A stretch of DNA of 64,000 nt from Bordetella genomosp. 13 (GCF_002119665.1 NZ_CP021111.1:806001-870000), one strand, 5' to 3'. Numbered from the stretch's first letter, positions 15,715-24,585 are shown. The notes: generated from the sequence alone by a model not told the origin. Made by a program: numbers and translations.

Positions 15715-16689
15715 TCATTCGGGTTCGATGCCTGCCTGCTTGACCAGCCCGGAGTACAGATCCATGCGCCGCGCCACCTGCTTGTCCAGCTCGGCGGGCG
15801 GTCCGCCGGCGATGTCCAGCGCCAGCGTGGCGAAGCGGTCGCGGATCTCCGGTTCTTTCAGCACCGCGTTGAAGGCCTCGTTCAGCTTGGCGATGACGGG
15901 GGCGGGCGTGCCGGCCGGTGCATAGACCGCGGCCTGGATGCCGCCATCGAAGTCGTAACCGGAGTATCCCGACTCGGCCACGGTAGGCAGGTCGGGCAAT
16001 TGCGGAATGCGCTTGGGACTGGTCACCGCCAGGCCGCGCAGCTTGCCGCCCTGGATCAGTTCGGCCGCCTGCGGAGGGCCAAGGAAGGCTGCCTGGATCT
16101 CGCCCGAGTACAGCCCCGCGATGATGGCGCCGGCGCCCTTGTACGGCACGTGCAGCATGCGCGATCCGGTGGCCCGGTTGAAGTATTCGCCGGCCAGGTG
16201 CAGCAGGTTGCCATTGCCGGCCGACCCGTACGCGATCGAACTGCCCGGCTTGTTGCTCAGGTCGACCAGCTCTTTCACCGACTCGGCCTGCACCTGGTTG
16301 CCCACCACCAGCACCAGGCCCGGCGAGTTGCCCACGTAGATCACCGATGCGAAGTCGCGCACCGTGTCGTAGGGCAGCTTCTTGTACAGGCTGGGATTGA
16401 TCGTGTGGGACGTGGGCGCCAGCAGCAGCATGTAGCCGTCCGGCGGCGCGCTGGCCACGGCCCCGCTGCCGATGATGCCGTTCGCGCCGGCGCGATTCTC
16501 CACCACGATGCTCTGCCCCAGGCGCTGGCCCGCATGCTGGGCGAGCACACGCGCCACCATGTCGGTGGGCCCGCCGGGGCTGAAGGGCATGACCAGCCGT
16601 ATCGGCCGGTCGGGAAACTCCGCCGCTGCGCCCGGCGAGGCGAACAGCAGGGCGGACAGGGCCAGGCAGGCTCCGAGTAATCGCTTCAT
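15715..16689 (-). CDS. Tripartite tricarboxylate-type (TctC/Bug) periplasmic receptor
   Basis: This 324-residue protein has a clear signal peptide (KRLLGACLALSALLFASPGAAA) and the Bug signature FPDRPIRLVMPFSPGGPTD just after cleavage. It also shows ENRAGANGIIGS, PYKGAG and the C-terminal PAGTPAPVIAKLNEAF block. Bug proteins bind small carboxylates or related solutes. Hundreds exist in Bordetella relatives, mostly without adjacent TctAB, as is the case here. It lies 33 bp downstream of the alpha/beta hydrolase gene on the same strand, so it probably delivers the substrate that the hydrolases and deacetylase process. The ligand cannot be read from sequence. Confidence 0.93.
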   Translation of the reverse strand: MKRLLGACLALSALLFASPGAAAEFPDRPIRLVMPFSPGGPTDMVARVLAQHAGQRLGQSIVVENRAGANGIIGSGAVASAPPDGYMLLLAPTSHTINPSLYKKLPYDTVRDFASVIYVGNSPGLVLVVGNQVQAESVKELVDLSNKPGSSIAYGSAGNGNLLHLAGEYFNRATGSRMLHVPYKGAGAIIAGLYSGEIQAAFLGPPQAAELIQGGKLRGLAVTSPKRIPQLPDLPTVAESGYSGYDFDGGIQAAVYAPAGTPAPVIAKLNEAFNAVLKEPEIRDRFATLALDIAGGPPAELDKQVARRMDLYSGLVKQAGIEPE

Positions 16690-16722
16690 GGTTTTCCCCT
16701 TGTGTGCGGCGATTGCCGCCGG

Positions 16723-17613
16723 TCAAGCGATCGCGTCCGAGAACGCGGAAACAGTGGCATGGAAGGCGTCGGGTTCCTCGCGGAAGGGCAGGGCGCCGCT
16801 GCGGTTGATCAGGTGAAAGCTTGCGATGGGCTGGCGCTGCGCCAGGATGCGGTAGAGCCAGAGTCCCTGGTCGACCGTGCCCAGGGGATCGTGCGTGCCC
16901 CATACGACCTGCACCGGCACGGGCACGCCGGGGCCTCGGCACAGTTCGAACAGGCGCGCCTTGGCGCGCGCCACCGACCAGTTCCAGGTGTGCAGCGTGT
17001 CCGCGTCGGCCATCCGCGCGACGGCGGCCTGGTGCGGGGCTTGCCGCGCCGCGGCGACGCAATCGTCGAGGAGGTCCGGCACGTGATGGTGCGAGTACGA
17101 CAGGCGCTCCAGCGCCCACTTCTGCGATTCGCGCGACCACAGCGGACGCGGCGGATGGGCCAGCGCGACGTTCTCGACGCCGTCGCCGGTGGGGGCGGCG
17201 GCCACCGACGACACCACGCTGACGGACGCGATATAGTCCGGCTGCCTGCAGGCCAGCAGCAGCGCCGCCAGGCCCGCGCTGTCGTGCGCCACCAGATGGC
17301 AGCGCCGTATGCCTGCGGTGCGCACCGCCGCGTCGATGTGGTCGATGAAGGTGTCCATGCTGCAGGGCGCCGCGGACATCTTGCTGCCGCCGAGGCCGGG
17401 CAGGTCCAGCGCCAGCACGGCGCCGTCCTGCGCGAAACGCCGCAGCAGTCCATCGCCCCAGATGTGCGCGCCGCCGCAATACGGCGTCAGGCCGGGCGCG
17501 CCGCCATGCACGAATACGGTGGCGGCGCCGGACTCCACGTTGGGCGTCAGCGCGACACGCGCGGGCAGGCCGTTGATGTCGAGCGTGCGGGACTGCAGGG
17601 TGAGTGTCGTCAT
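16723..17613 (-). CDS. Alpha/beta hydrolase (second of two)
   Basis: This 296-residue alpha/beta-hydrolase has an oxyanion motif HGGAPGLTPY, a nucleophile elbow AHDSAGLAALL (serine in HDSAG), the acid region VWGTHDPLG and a terminal HLINRSGALPFRE where the usual catalytic His of the SGH motif is replaced (RSGALPF). The loss of that histidine is notable when compared with the paralogue upstream, which keeps ESGHFPFRE. The protein may therefore be catalytically altered or use another residue. It starts 11 bp after the upstream hydrolase stop; an in-frame GTG at 17622 is an alternative start. It belongs to the leftward operon under the LysR regulator. Confidence 0.82.
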   Translation of the reverse strand: MTTLTLQSRTLDINGLPARVALTPNVESGAATVFVHGGAPGLTPYCGGAHIWGDGLLRRFAQDGAVLALDLPGLGGSKMSAAPCSMDTFIDHIDAAVRTAGIRRCHLVAHDSAGLAALLLACRQPDYIASVSVVSSVAAAPTGDGVENVALAHPPRPLWSRESQKWALERLSYSHHHVPDLLDDCVAAARQAPHQAAVARMADADTLHTWNWSVARAKARLFELCRGPGVPVPVQVVWGTHDPLGTVDQGLWLYRILAQRQPIASFHLINRSGALPFREEPDAFHATVSAFSDAIA

Positions 17614-17624
17614 GGGGTTCACCG

Positions 17625-18557
17625 TTATGCCGTGCGCTGCAGGGCGAAGAAGCGTGCGAGCAGCGCGTTGAACTGCGCCGGATGCTCGCGGAAAGGAAAG
17701 TGCCCGGACTCGTTGATCAGGTGGAACTGCGCGTCGCGCTGATGGCGAGACACCATGCGGAACAGCTCCATGCCCCGGTCCAGCACCGCGGTGCGATCGT
17801 TGTAGCCCCAGATGACTTGCACGGGGCGCTGCAGCCGGCCCTCGTCCAGCCAGCGCAGGGTCTGGCCCTTCTGCCTTGCCAGTTCGGGCAGGAACACACG
17901 TTCCGCCAGGCCCTCGGCCGACATCTTCTCAACCGTGCGCCGGTACTTCTCCAGCGACAGGATGCGCATTACGGCGTCCACCCATTCGTCGGTGACCACG
18001 GCCGGATTGTGGCTGTAGTTCTCATACACCCAGCGCACGGCCTCGCGGCTGCCGCGCGGGTGCGGCGGGTTGCACAGCACGACCTCGTTGGTCCCCACGC
18101 CGGGGCTGAGCGTGCCGCTGTTGACGATGGTCAGCGAGCGCACCAGGTCGTGGTGCTGCAGCGTCAGGCGCGTGGCCGCATAGCCGCCGCGCGAATGGCC
18201 CACCAGGTGGACCGGCGGCAGGTCCATGGCGCGCAGGAAGGCCGCGGCATGATCCACCACCGCCTGCATGGTGTAGTCCTCGTCGCGCAGCGGATTGCCG
18301 CTTTCGCCCTGCCCCAGCTTGTCGAACGCAATGGCCCGATATCCCGCGTCGGCCAGGGGTTGCAGATTGAGGTTCCAGGTATAGGCGCTGGATGCGCCGT
18401 CGGCCATGCCGAAGTTGCCGCCGTAGATGAACACCACGGGGTCGCCGTGGCCGGCCTCGAAGTAGCGGGTGGGCACGCCGGCGGCTTCGATCCATGCCCC
18501 CTCCGGCATGGCGTGGGCGTTGTGCGTACGGGCGGACTGCGCGTCTGGCTGGGTCAT
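17625..18557 (-). CDS. Alpha/beta hydrolase (first of two)
   Basis: This 310-residue alpha/beta-hydrolase has the nucleophile elbow VGHSRGGYAATRL, the oxyanion segment IYGGNFGMADG, the acid in VIWGYNDRTAVLD and the catalytic His in NESGHFPFREHP. The layout resembles meta-cleavage-product hydrolases and related C-C or ester hydrolases. It is the first gene of the leftward set 18557-14773 and is divergent from a LysR regulator 100 bp away, whose palindromic site at 18613 lies between them. The start ATG 18557 begins MTQPDAQ. It shares general similarity and the HLINxSG end with the next gene, indicating an old tandem duplication. Confidence 0.86.
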   Translation of the reverse strand: MTQPDAQSARTHNAHAMPEGAWIEAAGVPTRYFEAGHGDPVVFIYGGNFGMADGASSAYTWNLNLQPLADAGYRAIAFDKLGQGESGNPLRDEDYTMQAVVDHAAAFLRAMDLPPVHLVGHSRGGYAATRLTLQHHDLVRSLTIVNSGTLSPGVGTNEVVLCNPPHPRGSREAVRWVYENYSHNPAVVTDEWVDAVMRILSLEKYRRTVEKMSAEGLAERVFLPELARQKGQTLRWLDEGRLQRPVQVIWGYNDRTAVLDRGMELFRMVSRHQRDAQFHLINESGHFPFREHPAQFNALLARFFALQRTA

Positions 18558-18612
18558 GTCGATCGATCCTGTGTCGAGTCGAGGCCAGATTACGAATCGT
18601 TGCCGTAAGTCG

Positions 18613-18629
18613 TCCAATATATAATTGGA
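18613..18629. promoter_or_regulatory. Palindromic site in LysR/hydrolase divergent region
   Basis: TCCAAT-ATATA-ATTGGA is a perfect 6-bp inverted repeat with a 5-bp spacer. It lies 28 bp before the LysR gene start and 56 bp before the hydrolase start. It fits the T-N11-A style of LysR operators and is the obvious candidate site for autoregulation and operon control. Confidence 0.6.
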
Positions 18630-18656
18630 ACCAGCGTAATGCTGAAAAGGTATTAC

Positions 18657-19598
18657 ATGGAACTGCGCCAGTTGCGGTATTTCCTGGCCGTGGCGGAAGA
18701 ACTCAGCTTCACCCGCGCCGCCGCGTTGCTGCACGTGTCGCAGCCGCCGGTCAGCCGCCAGATCATGCTGCTCGAGGCCGAGATCGGCACGCCCCTGTTC
18801 GAACGCTCCAAGCAGTACGTGCGGCTTACCGCCGCGGGCCAGCACTTCTACGAGCAGGCCCGCGCGCTGGTCGCAACCGCGCAGGCCGCGGTCGTGTCCA
18901 CGCGGCGCGTGGCGGCGGGCCAGGTGGGCAAGATCGCGCTGGGCCTGGGTGGCACGGCGGCCTATGTCTTTCCCGATGCATTGGCGCTGTTCCGCAGGCG
19001 CCATCCCGAGGTCGAGCTCGTCCTCAATCCCCTCAATCTCGCCTACCATCAGGCGGCGCTGCTCGACGGCCGCATCGACGTGGGCCTGGTCGTACTGCCG
19101 GTCGACGAAGACGAACTCGAGACGCGCCTGCTGACGCGCATGCGCCTGCTGGCGGCCTTGCCGGCCGATCATCCGCTGGCCGCGCGCCGCAAGCTGTCGC
19201 TGCGCGACCTGTCCGACCAGGCGTTCGTGATGGTGCCCTGGACCAAAGGCCGCGGCTTCGGCAGGCTGGCCATGCAGGTCTGCCGGCGTTCGGGCTTCGT
19301 GCCTCATGTGGTGCAAGAGGCCGAGCCCATGGAGTCGGTGCTTGGCATGGTGGCGGCCGGCGCGGGCGTGGCACTGGTCCCCGAGTCGATGGAGCACCTG
19401 CATGGCCGCAAGGTGGCGTACCGGCCCATAAAAGAAGACTACGCGGCCGCCGACATCGCCATTGCTTGGCGCAAGGACGACACCTCGCCGATCCTGCGCG
19501 CGTTCCTGTCCTGCTGTCCCGATGGCCGGGCAGCGCAGCGCCGCGCCGCCGTCCGCGTATCCCCACGCCGTGCCCCGCAAATCCGCGGCGCGAGCTGA
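18657..19598 (+). CDS. LysR-family transcriptional regulator
   Basis: This 313-residue LysR protein has the N-terminal winged helix MELRQLRYFLAVAEELSFTR with SQPPVSRQIMLLE, followed by an effector-binding domain (GKIALGLGGTAAYVFP; RIDVGLVVLP; GAGVALVPES). ATG 18657 is the family-typical start. The last 25 residues after FLSCCPDG are Arg-rich and unlike the family, so the end may be a species-specific tail. It is divergent from the four-gene catabolic set, the standard arrangement for a LysR activator of its neighbour, with the palindrome at 18613 between. The coinducer is unknown. Confidence 0.92.
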   Translation: MELRQLRYFLAVAEELSFTRAAALLHVSQPPVSRQIMLLEAEIGTPLFERSKQYVRLTAAGQHFYEQARALVATAQAAVVSTRRVAAGQVGKIALGLGGTAAYVFPDALALFRRRHPEVELVLNPLNLAYHQAALLDGRIDVGLVVLPVDEDELETRLLTRMRLLAALPADHPLAARRKLSLRDLSDQAFVMVPWTKGRGFGRLAMQVCRRSGFVPHVVQEAEPMESVLGMVAAGAGVALVPESMEHLHGRKVAYRPIKEDYAAADIAIAWRKDDTSPILRAFLSCCPDGRAAQRRAAVRVSPRRAPQIRGAS

Positions 19599-19850
19599 CG
19601 CGCGGGCGCAATTACCCCAAAATTTGTATGTACCGGCAAGTTCTGTAACCCGCGTCCGAGAGCGAGCCGTTACCGTCACGTTTCACTGAAGCATTACAGT
19701 CATTCCTGACGCCTAGGATCCGACGGAGCCGGCCGACAGGCGCATCGTTCGACGGGCCGCCCGCAAGTTCCAAGCAGACTGATCGCGCATGCTCCGTGCA
19801 TGCATCGTGGCCCGGGTATGGCCGCGCCTGGATCGCACCTAGGGGACCGC
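19599..19850. other. Intergenic region before pentapeptide gene
   Basis: This 252-bp stretch contains no gene I can support. No intrinsic terminator with a T-run follows the LysR gene. A Shine-Dalgarno-like AGGGGA (19841-19846) precedes the next start. Confidence 0.5.
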
Positions 19851-20912
19851 ATGACGCCCGACATCCTGCGCCAGCGCATCGAGCATGGCGAAGCACTGAC
19901 CGGACTGGACCTGCAAGGCGCCTCGCTCGAAGGCCTGGATCTCAGCGGCGCCTTGCTGCAGCGCTGCGACCTGCGCGGCGCATCGCTGGCCGGCGCCGAC
20001 CTGCGCGGGTGCCGCTTCAACGAATGTCTCTTGCCGCAATCGGATCTGCGCGGCGCCAATCTGAAGAAGTGCACGTTCTACCGCTGCGAGCTGGGCGAGG
20101 CCTGCTTCCAGGGCGCACTGTTCCACGATGCCTCGTTCTCCGAATGCCGCGCGATGGCGGCCGACTTCAGCCGCACGCCGCTGAACGGCTGCCGCTTTGT
20201 AAGAACGGCGCTGCTGCGCGCGCGCTTCGACGGTGTGGAGCAACATGAGGGCAGCTTCTCGGAATGCGGCCTGGCCGACGCCAGTTTCGCGGGGGCCGCG
20301 CTGCGGCAGATGCGCTTTTACCGTGCCGACCTGCGCCACACCGATCTGTCGGGCGTGCGCCTCGAACGCGTGGTGTTCGAAGAGGCCGACCTGACCGGCC
20401 AGCGTCTGGCCGGCCAGTCCCTGTCGGGCAGCCAGTTCATCGGCGCGCGCATGGACGACTGCGATCTGCGCAACGCACAGCTGCACGACAGCAACTTCAC
20501 CGGCGCATCGATGCGCCGCGCGCGACTGGCCGGCGCGCTCGGTCCGGGCGCCACGTTCGAGCAGGCCAATCTGGCGGGCGCCAACTGCGCGGGAGCGCGC
20601 CTGCCGCATAGCGCATGGGCGGATGCCTGTGTGGACGGGGCCGTGTTCAGCGGCGCCGACCTGGCGCATGCGGTCTTGCCGCGGATCAGCGCGTCGCGTG
20701 CGCGATTCGAGGGTGCGGAGCTGGCCCATGCCGATTTCTCATGCGCGGACCTGCGCGATGCGGACCTGCGCGATGCGCGCTTCCGGGGCACGCAACTGCA
20801 TGGCGCGCGGACGGACGGCGTGCGCTGGACCTCGCGTGCCGGCATCGTCGATCACGAGCCAGGCTTGCTCCGGGCACAGCCGCAAGCGGCGCAGCGCCAC
20901 GGCGCTGCCTGA
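19851..20912 (+). CDS. Pentapeptide-repeat protein
   Basis: This 354-residue protein is made nearly end to end of A(D/N)LxX five-residue repeats (LDLQGASLEGLDLSGALL; LRGASLAGADLRG), which form a right-handed quadrilateral beta-helix. No catalytic domain, signal peptide or membrane segment is present. The start ATG 19851 is preceded by AGGGGA. Such proteins include gyrase-protecting factors and effector modules; T6SS loci with DUF2169 often carry one, and a DUF2169 gene lies 9 kb away, but a link is only inference. It converges on the TonB receptor gene with an 11-bp gap. The function is unknown. Confidence 0.85.
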   Translation: MTPDILRQRIEHGEALTGLDLQGASLEGLDLSGALLQRCDLRGASLAGADLRGCRFNECLLPQSDLRGANLKKCTFYRCELGEACFQGALFHDASFSECRAMAADFSRTPLNGCRFVRTALLRARFDGVEQHEGSFSECGLADASFAGAALRQMRFYRADLRHTDLSGVRLERVVFEEADLTGQRLAGQSLSGSQFIGARMDDCDLRNAQLHDSNFTGASMRRARLAGALGPGATFEQANLAGANCAGARLPHSAWADACVDGAVFSGADLAHAVLPRISASRARFEGAELAHADFSCADLRDADLRDARFRGTQLHGARTDGVRWTSRAGIVDHEPGLLRAQPQAAQRHGAA

Positions 20913-20923
20913 ACGTCGACGGC

Positions 20924-23059
20924 CTAGAAGGTGTACGTAGCGCCCAGGCCGGCCGTCCACGAGCGGCCCGGCGCGGGCTCGTAGTACCGCCCGTTGCTTT
21001 CGTTGACGATCACCGAACCGGCATATTCGCGGTCGAACAGGTTGTCGACGCGTGCGTAGGCGTCGATGCGCCATTCGGCGACGCGCCATGCGTAGCCGGC
21101 GCTTGCCGCGGCAATGAAGTAGCTGGGCGCCGCCTCGGTGTTGGCGTCGTTCGTGTAGATCCGGTTCAGGTAGCGTCCTTCGACTCCCGCCTGCCAGCCC
21201 TCGGGCGGCTGCCACGCCAAGGCCGCGTAGAACGCATTCCGGGCAGTGCCCGGGATGCGGTTGCCCGCGCGTATCGCATCGGAGACCGAGTCGCGATAGC
21301 GCGCGTCCAGCCATGAATAGGCCATCTGCACGCGAGCATGCTGCGCGAAGTCATGCCGCCATTCCAGCTCGAAGCCGTTGCGCCGCGTGCGCCCGGCGTT
21401 GCGGAAGGTGCTGCGGCCGTCTATGTTGGCGGCCGGCACGATTTCGTCATCGGTGTTGCTCTGGAACACGGCCGCGGTCAGCAGGCCGGTGGGCAATTGC
21501 AGCTTGGCGCCCGCCTCGACATTGGTGCTGACCGAAGGCGCCAGCGCGAAATTCAGGCCGGGCTGGGCGTCGGGACGATACGACAGTTCGTTCAGCGTGG
21601 GCGTTTCGAAGCCCCTTCCATACGACACGTACACGCTCGACGCCGGCGTCGGCGCAAAGCGCAGCGCGGCCACCGGCAAGGCCTTGCGATAGCGCGCGTC
21701 GCCGCTGTCGTCGCCGTTCTCGGGCGTGATGTAGCGATCGTCGGAATCGAAGCGGACGGTGCTGTATCGCAGGCCGGCGTCCAGCGTCCAACGCGGATCG
21801 AACTGCCAGGATGCCTGGGCGTACGGGTCCACGTTGTACACGTCGTTGTTCTCGTCGCGCCGCAAGTCGCCGCGCACGCCCAGCGTGGGGGCGGCCGCCG
21901 TGCCCGTGTAGTTGTTGTAGCCCCTGCGGCGCTCGGCCATGGTGTCGTAGGCCAGGCCGCCGATCAGGGTAAGCGGCTGGCCGGCCAAGGTGCGCCGCGC
22001 GGTCCAGCGCACGTCCGCGCCGCCGTATTCGCGCTCCAGGTCGATCACGCCGCCAGCCTGCCCCGGGTTGGACTGCACTGCCACCGGTATCGACTGATAC
22101 TGCACGGTGTGGCGCTGCCCGTAATACACCATCGCGCGCAGCGTGTTGCCGCCGCCTATGTCGCGCTCATATGTCAGGCCACCCTGGCTTTGGCGCACGG
22201 TCTTGCGCGTGTCGAACCGCAGCGCGGGATCGTCCACGCTGCGCGGATCGTCTTCGAACTGCTCTCGCCTCAGGCCCAGCGGGTCCTGCGCGGACAGGTT
22301 CACACTGTTGGCCACCAGGGTCAGCCGGCTCGACTCGTCCAGCTGCAGTCCCAGCTTCATGTTGCCCAGTGTCTTGCGCGCGGCGCTGTGATCGCGGTAG
22401 CCATCCGTGGTGAAACGGCCCAGGCTGATCGCGTAATCCAGTTCGCCGATGCCCGTGCCGGTGATGCCGTTGGCCTTCGCGCCGTAGCGGATGGTGCGGT
22501 CGCTGCCCACCGACAGGTCGGCCGATACGCTCGGCGGCCGCGTCCCATCTTCGGTGAAGACCTGGATGACGCCGCCCGACGAATTGCCGTACAGCGCGGA
22601 ATAGGGGCCGCGCAGCACTTCGACGCGATCGATCGACGCGATGTCGATGTTCGAGGTCTGCCCCTGCCCGTCGGGCATGGTGCCCGGGATGCCGTCCACA
22701 TACAGCCGCACCCCGCGCACGCCGAAGGTGGATCTGGCGCCGAACCCGCGGATCGATATCTGCAGATCCTGCGCGTAGTTCTGGCGGTTTTGTATCTGCA
22801 GGCCCGGCACGCTGGCCAGCCCTTCGGACAGGTTGATGCCCGGCCGTCGGGCACGCAGGGTGGCGCCGTCCACGACGTCGACCGAGGCGGGGGTATCGAG
22901 CACGGACGTGTCGACGCGCGTGCCGGTGACCACGACGGGGGCCAGCGTGGCCGGGGCGGCGGGCTGCTGCGCCACGGCGGCGGCGGGCACGCAGGCGGCG
23001 ATCGCTACGGCGCTGGAATGGGTACGGAGTTTGCTCCGCAGGGCAGGGGCAGGGCGCAT
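20924..23059 (-). CDS. TonB-dependent outer-membrane receptor
   Basis: This 711-residue protein has a signal peptide ending AAAVAQQ, a TonB-box-like LAPVVVTGTRVD and a plug domain (DVVDGATLRARRPG; IQNRQNY; ISIRGFGARSTFGVRGVRLYVDGIP; VEVLRGPYSALYGNSSGGVI). A 22-strand barrel follows, ending in the aromatic LGATYTF, the outer-membrane assembly signal. The plug resembles the FecA/PupB-like branch for iron chelates without the N-terminal signalling extension. The start ATG 23059 was chosen because 26 residues further upstream precede a normal signal peptide. No periplasmic binding protein or ABC genes are adjacent. No Fur box was recognised in the divergent gap to the TetR gene. Confidence 0.92.
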   Translation of the reverse strand: MRPAPALRSKLRTHSSAVAIAACVPAAAVAQQPAAPATLAPVVVTGTRVDTSVLDTPASVDVVDGATLRARRPGINLSEGLASVPGLQIQNRQNYAQDLQISIRGFGARSTFGVRGVRLYVDGIPGTMPDGQGQTSNIDIASIDRVEVLRGPYSALYGNSSGGVIQVFTEDGTRPPSVSADLSVGSDRTIRYGAKANGITGTGIGELDYAISLGRFTTDGYRDHSAARKTLGNMKLGLQLDESSRLTLVANSVNLSAQDPLGLRREQFEDDPRSVDDPALRFDTRKTVRQSQGGLTYERDIGGGNTLRAMVYYGQRHTVQYQSIPVAVQSNPGQAGGVIDLEREYGGADVRWTARRTLAGQPLTLIGGLAYDTMAERRRGYNNYTGTAAAPTLGVRGDLRRDENNDVYNVDPYAQASWQFDPRWTLDAGLRYSTVRFDSDDRYITPENGDDSGDARYRKALPVAALRFAPTPASSVYVSYGRGFETPTLNELSYRPDAQPGLNFALAPSVSTNVEAGAKLQLPTGLLTAAVFQSNTDDEIVPAANIDGRSTFRNAGRTRRNGFELEWRHDFAQHARVQMAYSWLDARYRDSVSDAIRAGNRIPGTARNAFYAALAWQPPEGWQAGVEGRYLNRIYTNDANTEAAPSYFIAAASAGYAWRVAEWRIDAYARVDNLFDREYAGSVIVNESNGRYYEPAPGRSWTAGLGATYTF

Positions 23060-23222
23060 GAATGGTCCTGTGTCGGTCCTGGAGCTGGCGGTCGGCAAGC
23101 CGACGCTGGCGGACGTGATGCGGTAGGCATGAGGCACGTCACGATATCAGGACAGGGCTGTCGTAATGGAAAGTCCCAGTAAGCAAGCGCGCCAAAACCC
23201 ATTCCGACAGCGTTGACTTCAA

Positions 23223-23236
23223 ATCTACTGATAGAT
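23223..23236. promoter_or_regulatory. Operator-like palindrome, site 1
   Basis: ATCTA-CTGA-TAGAT is a perfect 5-bp inverted repeat located 14 bp before the start of the TetR gene at 23250. It is the exact reverse complement of site 2 at 25115, which argues for a shared repressor. Confidence 0.65.
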
Positions 23237-23249
23237 AGTATCGATTCAT

Positions 23250-23897
23250 ATGAGCGCCACCACCACGATGCCCCAGGCCGCCCTCGCCGGCAAACCGCCC
23301 GCCACCGCGGGTCGTCCCCCAGGCCCTTCCAACACGCGGGACCAACTCATCGCCCATGCCCAGACGCTGATACGCGAGAGGGGCTACAACGGCTTCAGCT
23401 ATCGCGACCTGGCCGACCATGTCGGCGTCAAGACCGCGAGCATCCACTATCACTTCCCGCAGAAAGAAGACTTGCTGCTGGCCGCCGTGGAAGACTACAT
23501 GCAGCGCGCATGGGCGGCCGTCCGCGGCATCGACGAAACGCTGCCGGCGCATGAACGCCTGGCGCGGTACGGCCAGCTGTTCACGCAGCAGGCTCCCGAC
23601 CAGGTCTGTATGTGCGGCATGCTCACCGCCGATTTCAATTCCATGCCCGAGTCTGTGCGCAAGGCTTTGCAGGCCTTCTTCCAGCAGCATGAGAACTGGC
23701 TGGCCAAGGCGATCGCCGAAGGCGCGCGCGACGGCACGCTGAAGTGCTCGGGCAACGAGCACACCGATGCCCGCGCGCTGTTCGCCGCGCTGCAGGGCGC
23801 GCTGTTGTCGTCGCGCCTGTTCAAGTCGCCCAGCCGCGTGCTTGACGTCTTCGCGTCGGTGCACTGCACAGTCAAGCCTGCCTCGCGATCCGCATAG
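23250..23897 (+). CDS. TetR-family regulator (first copy)
   Basis: This 215-residue TetR protein has the HTH in RERGYNGFSYRDLADHVGVKTASIHYHFPQKEDLL (helix-turn-helix about 48-72), split here by the family-typical Y-H-F-P-K signature. Its ligand domain contains two cysteines in QVCMCGMLTADF. It has a 28-residue Ala/Pro-rich N-terminal tail not present in the second copy. Site 1 overlaps its own promoter, so it is probably autorepressed. The closest relative in the window is the TetR at 23983, which is nearly identical in the recognition helix. DUF4148 genes with matching sites are the likely targets. Confidence 0.9.
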   Translation: MSATTTMPQAALAGKPPATAGRPPGPSNTRDQLIAHAQTLIRERGYNGFSYRDLADHVGVKTASIHYHFPQKEDLLLAAVEDYMQRAWAAVRGIDETLPAHERLARYGQLFTQQAPDQVCMCGMLTADFNSMPESVRKALQAFFQQHENWLAKAIAEGARDGTLKCSGNEHTDARALFAALQGALLSSRLFKSPSRVLDVFASVHCTVKPASRSA

Positions 23898-23913
23898 CGG
23901 GCGCCTGAAGTGC

Positions 23914-23952
23914 AACGCGGGCCAGCCGATCTGTCGGCTGGCCCGCGTTTTT
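23914..23952 (+). terminator. Rho-independent terminator between convergent TetR genes
   Basis: A 16-bp perfect stem (23914-23929 with 23934-23949) with TCTG loop ends in a T-run to 23952. It lies 17 bp after the first TetR stop. The A residues before the stem give a weaker reverse-strand terminator for the convergent TetR gene. Confidence 0.93.
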
Positions 23953-23982
23953 CATCGGCCGTTTCCATGACGGCCGCGGAAG

Positions 23983-24585
23983 CTAGGCGCTGACGGTTTC
24001 GCCTTCTGCGCGTCGTCCCGCTGAGTCGGGGTTCGTCAGCACGGGCAGGATGTCGCGCACGCGTTCGCTGTTGCCGAACAGGCGCGACGAGCACAGGCTG
24101 CCCTGCAGGGCGGCGAAGAAGGCGCGCGCGCCGGCTTGCGGATCGGCCTGCGGCGGCAGTGACCCGTCGCGGCCGCCCTGGACCAGGACGTCGGCCAGCC
24201 ATTCTTCGTTGGCGCGATAAAAGGCCTGCAGTGCGGGACGCACCGGATCGGGAAGCGATCCCAGGTCGGCGGCCAGGGCTCCGCCCAGGCAGACACGGTC
24301 CGTGCCGCCGAATGTAGTCTTGTGCAAGGCGACGTACTGCTGCAGTTTTGCGTTCGCCGGCAGATCCGGCGGGATGGTCCGTATGGCGGCGCGCCATTGC
24401 GCCTGGTAGGCCTCTACGGCTGCGAGCAGCAGGTCTTCCTTTTGCGGGAAGTGGTAGTGGATGCTTGCGGTCTTGATGCCCACCAGCGCAGCGAGGTCGC
24501 GGTAGCTGAAGCCGTTGTAGCCGCGCTCCTGGATCAGGCGCTGGGCATGGGCGACGAGCTGGTTGCGGGTGGTTGCGGTATCCAT
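23983..24585 (-). CDS. TetR-family regulator (second copy)
   Basis: This 200-residue TetR protein is closely related to the one at 23250. The HTH region RERGYNGFSYRDLAALVGIKTASIHYHFPQKEDLL differs at only a few positions, so both should recognise similar DNA. The ligand domain has diverged but keeps one cysteine in the same place (RVCLGGALAADLGS). The start is ATG 24585, giving MDTATTRNQLVAHAQ; a longer frame to 24702 adds residues unlike the family. No copy of the 14-bp palindrome is visible directly upstream of this gene, in contrast to the first copy. It converges on that copy across the terminator at 23914. Confidence 0.9.
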   Translation of the reverse strand: MDTATTRNQLVAHAQRLIQERGYNGFSYRDLAALVGIKTASIHYHFPQKEDLLLAAVEAYQAQWRAAIRTIPPDLPANAKLQQYVALHKTTFGGTDRVCLGGALAADLGSLPDPVRPALQAFYRANEEWLADVLVQGGRDGSLPPQADPQAGARAFFAALQGSLCSSRLFGNSERVRDILPVLTNPDSAGRRAEGETVSA

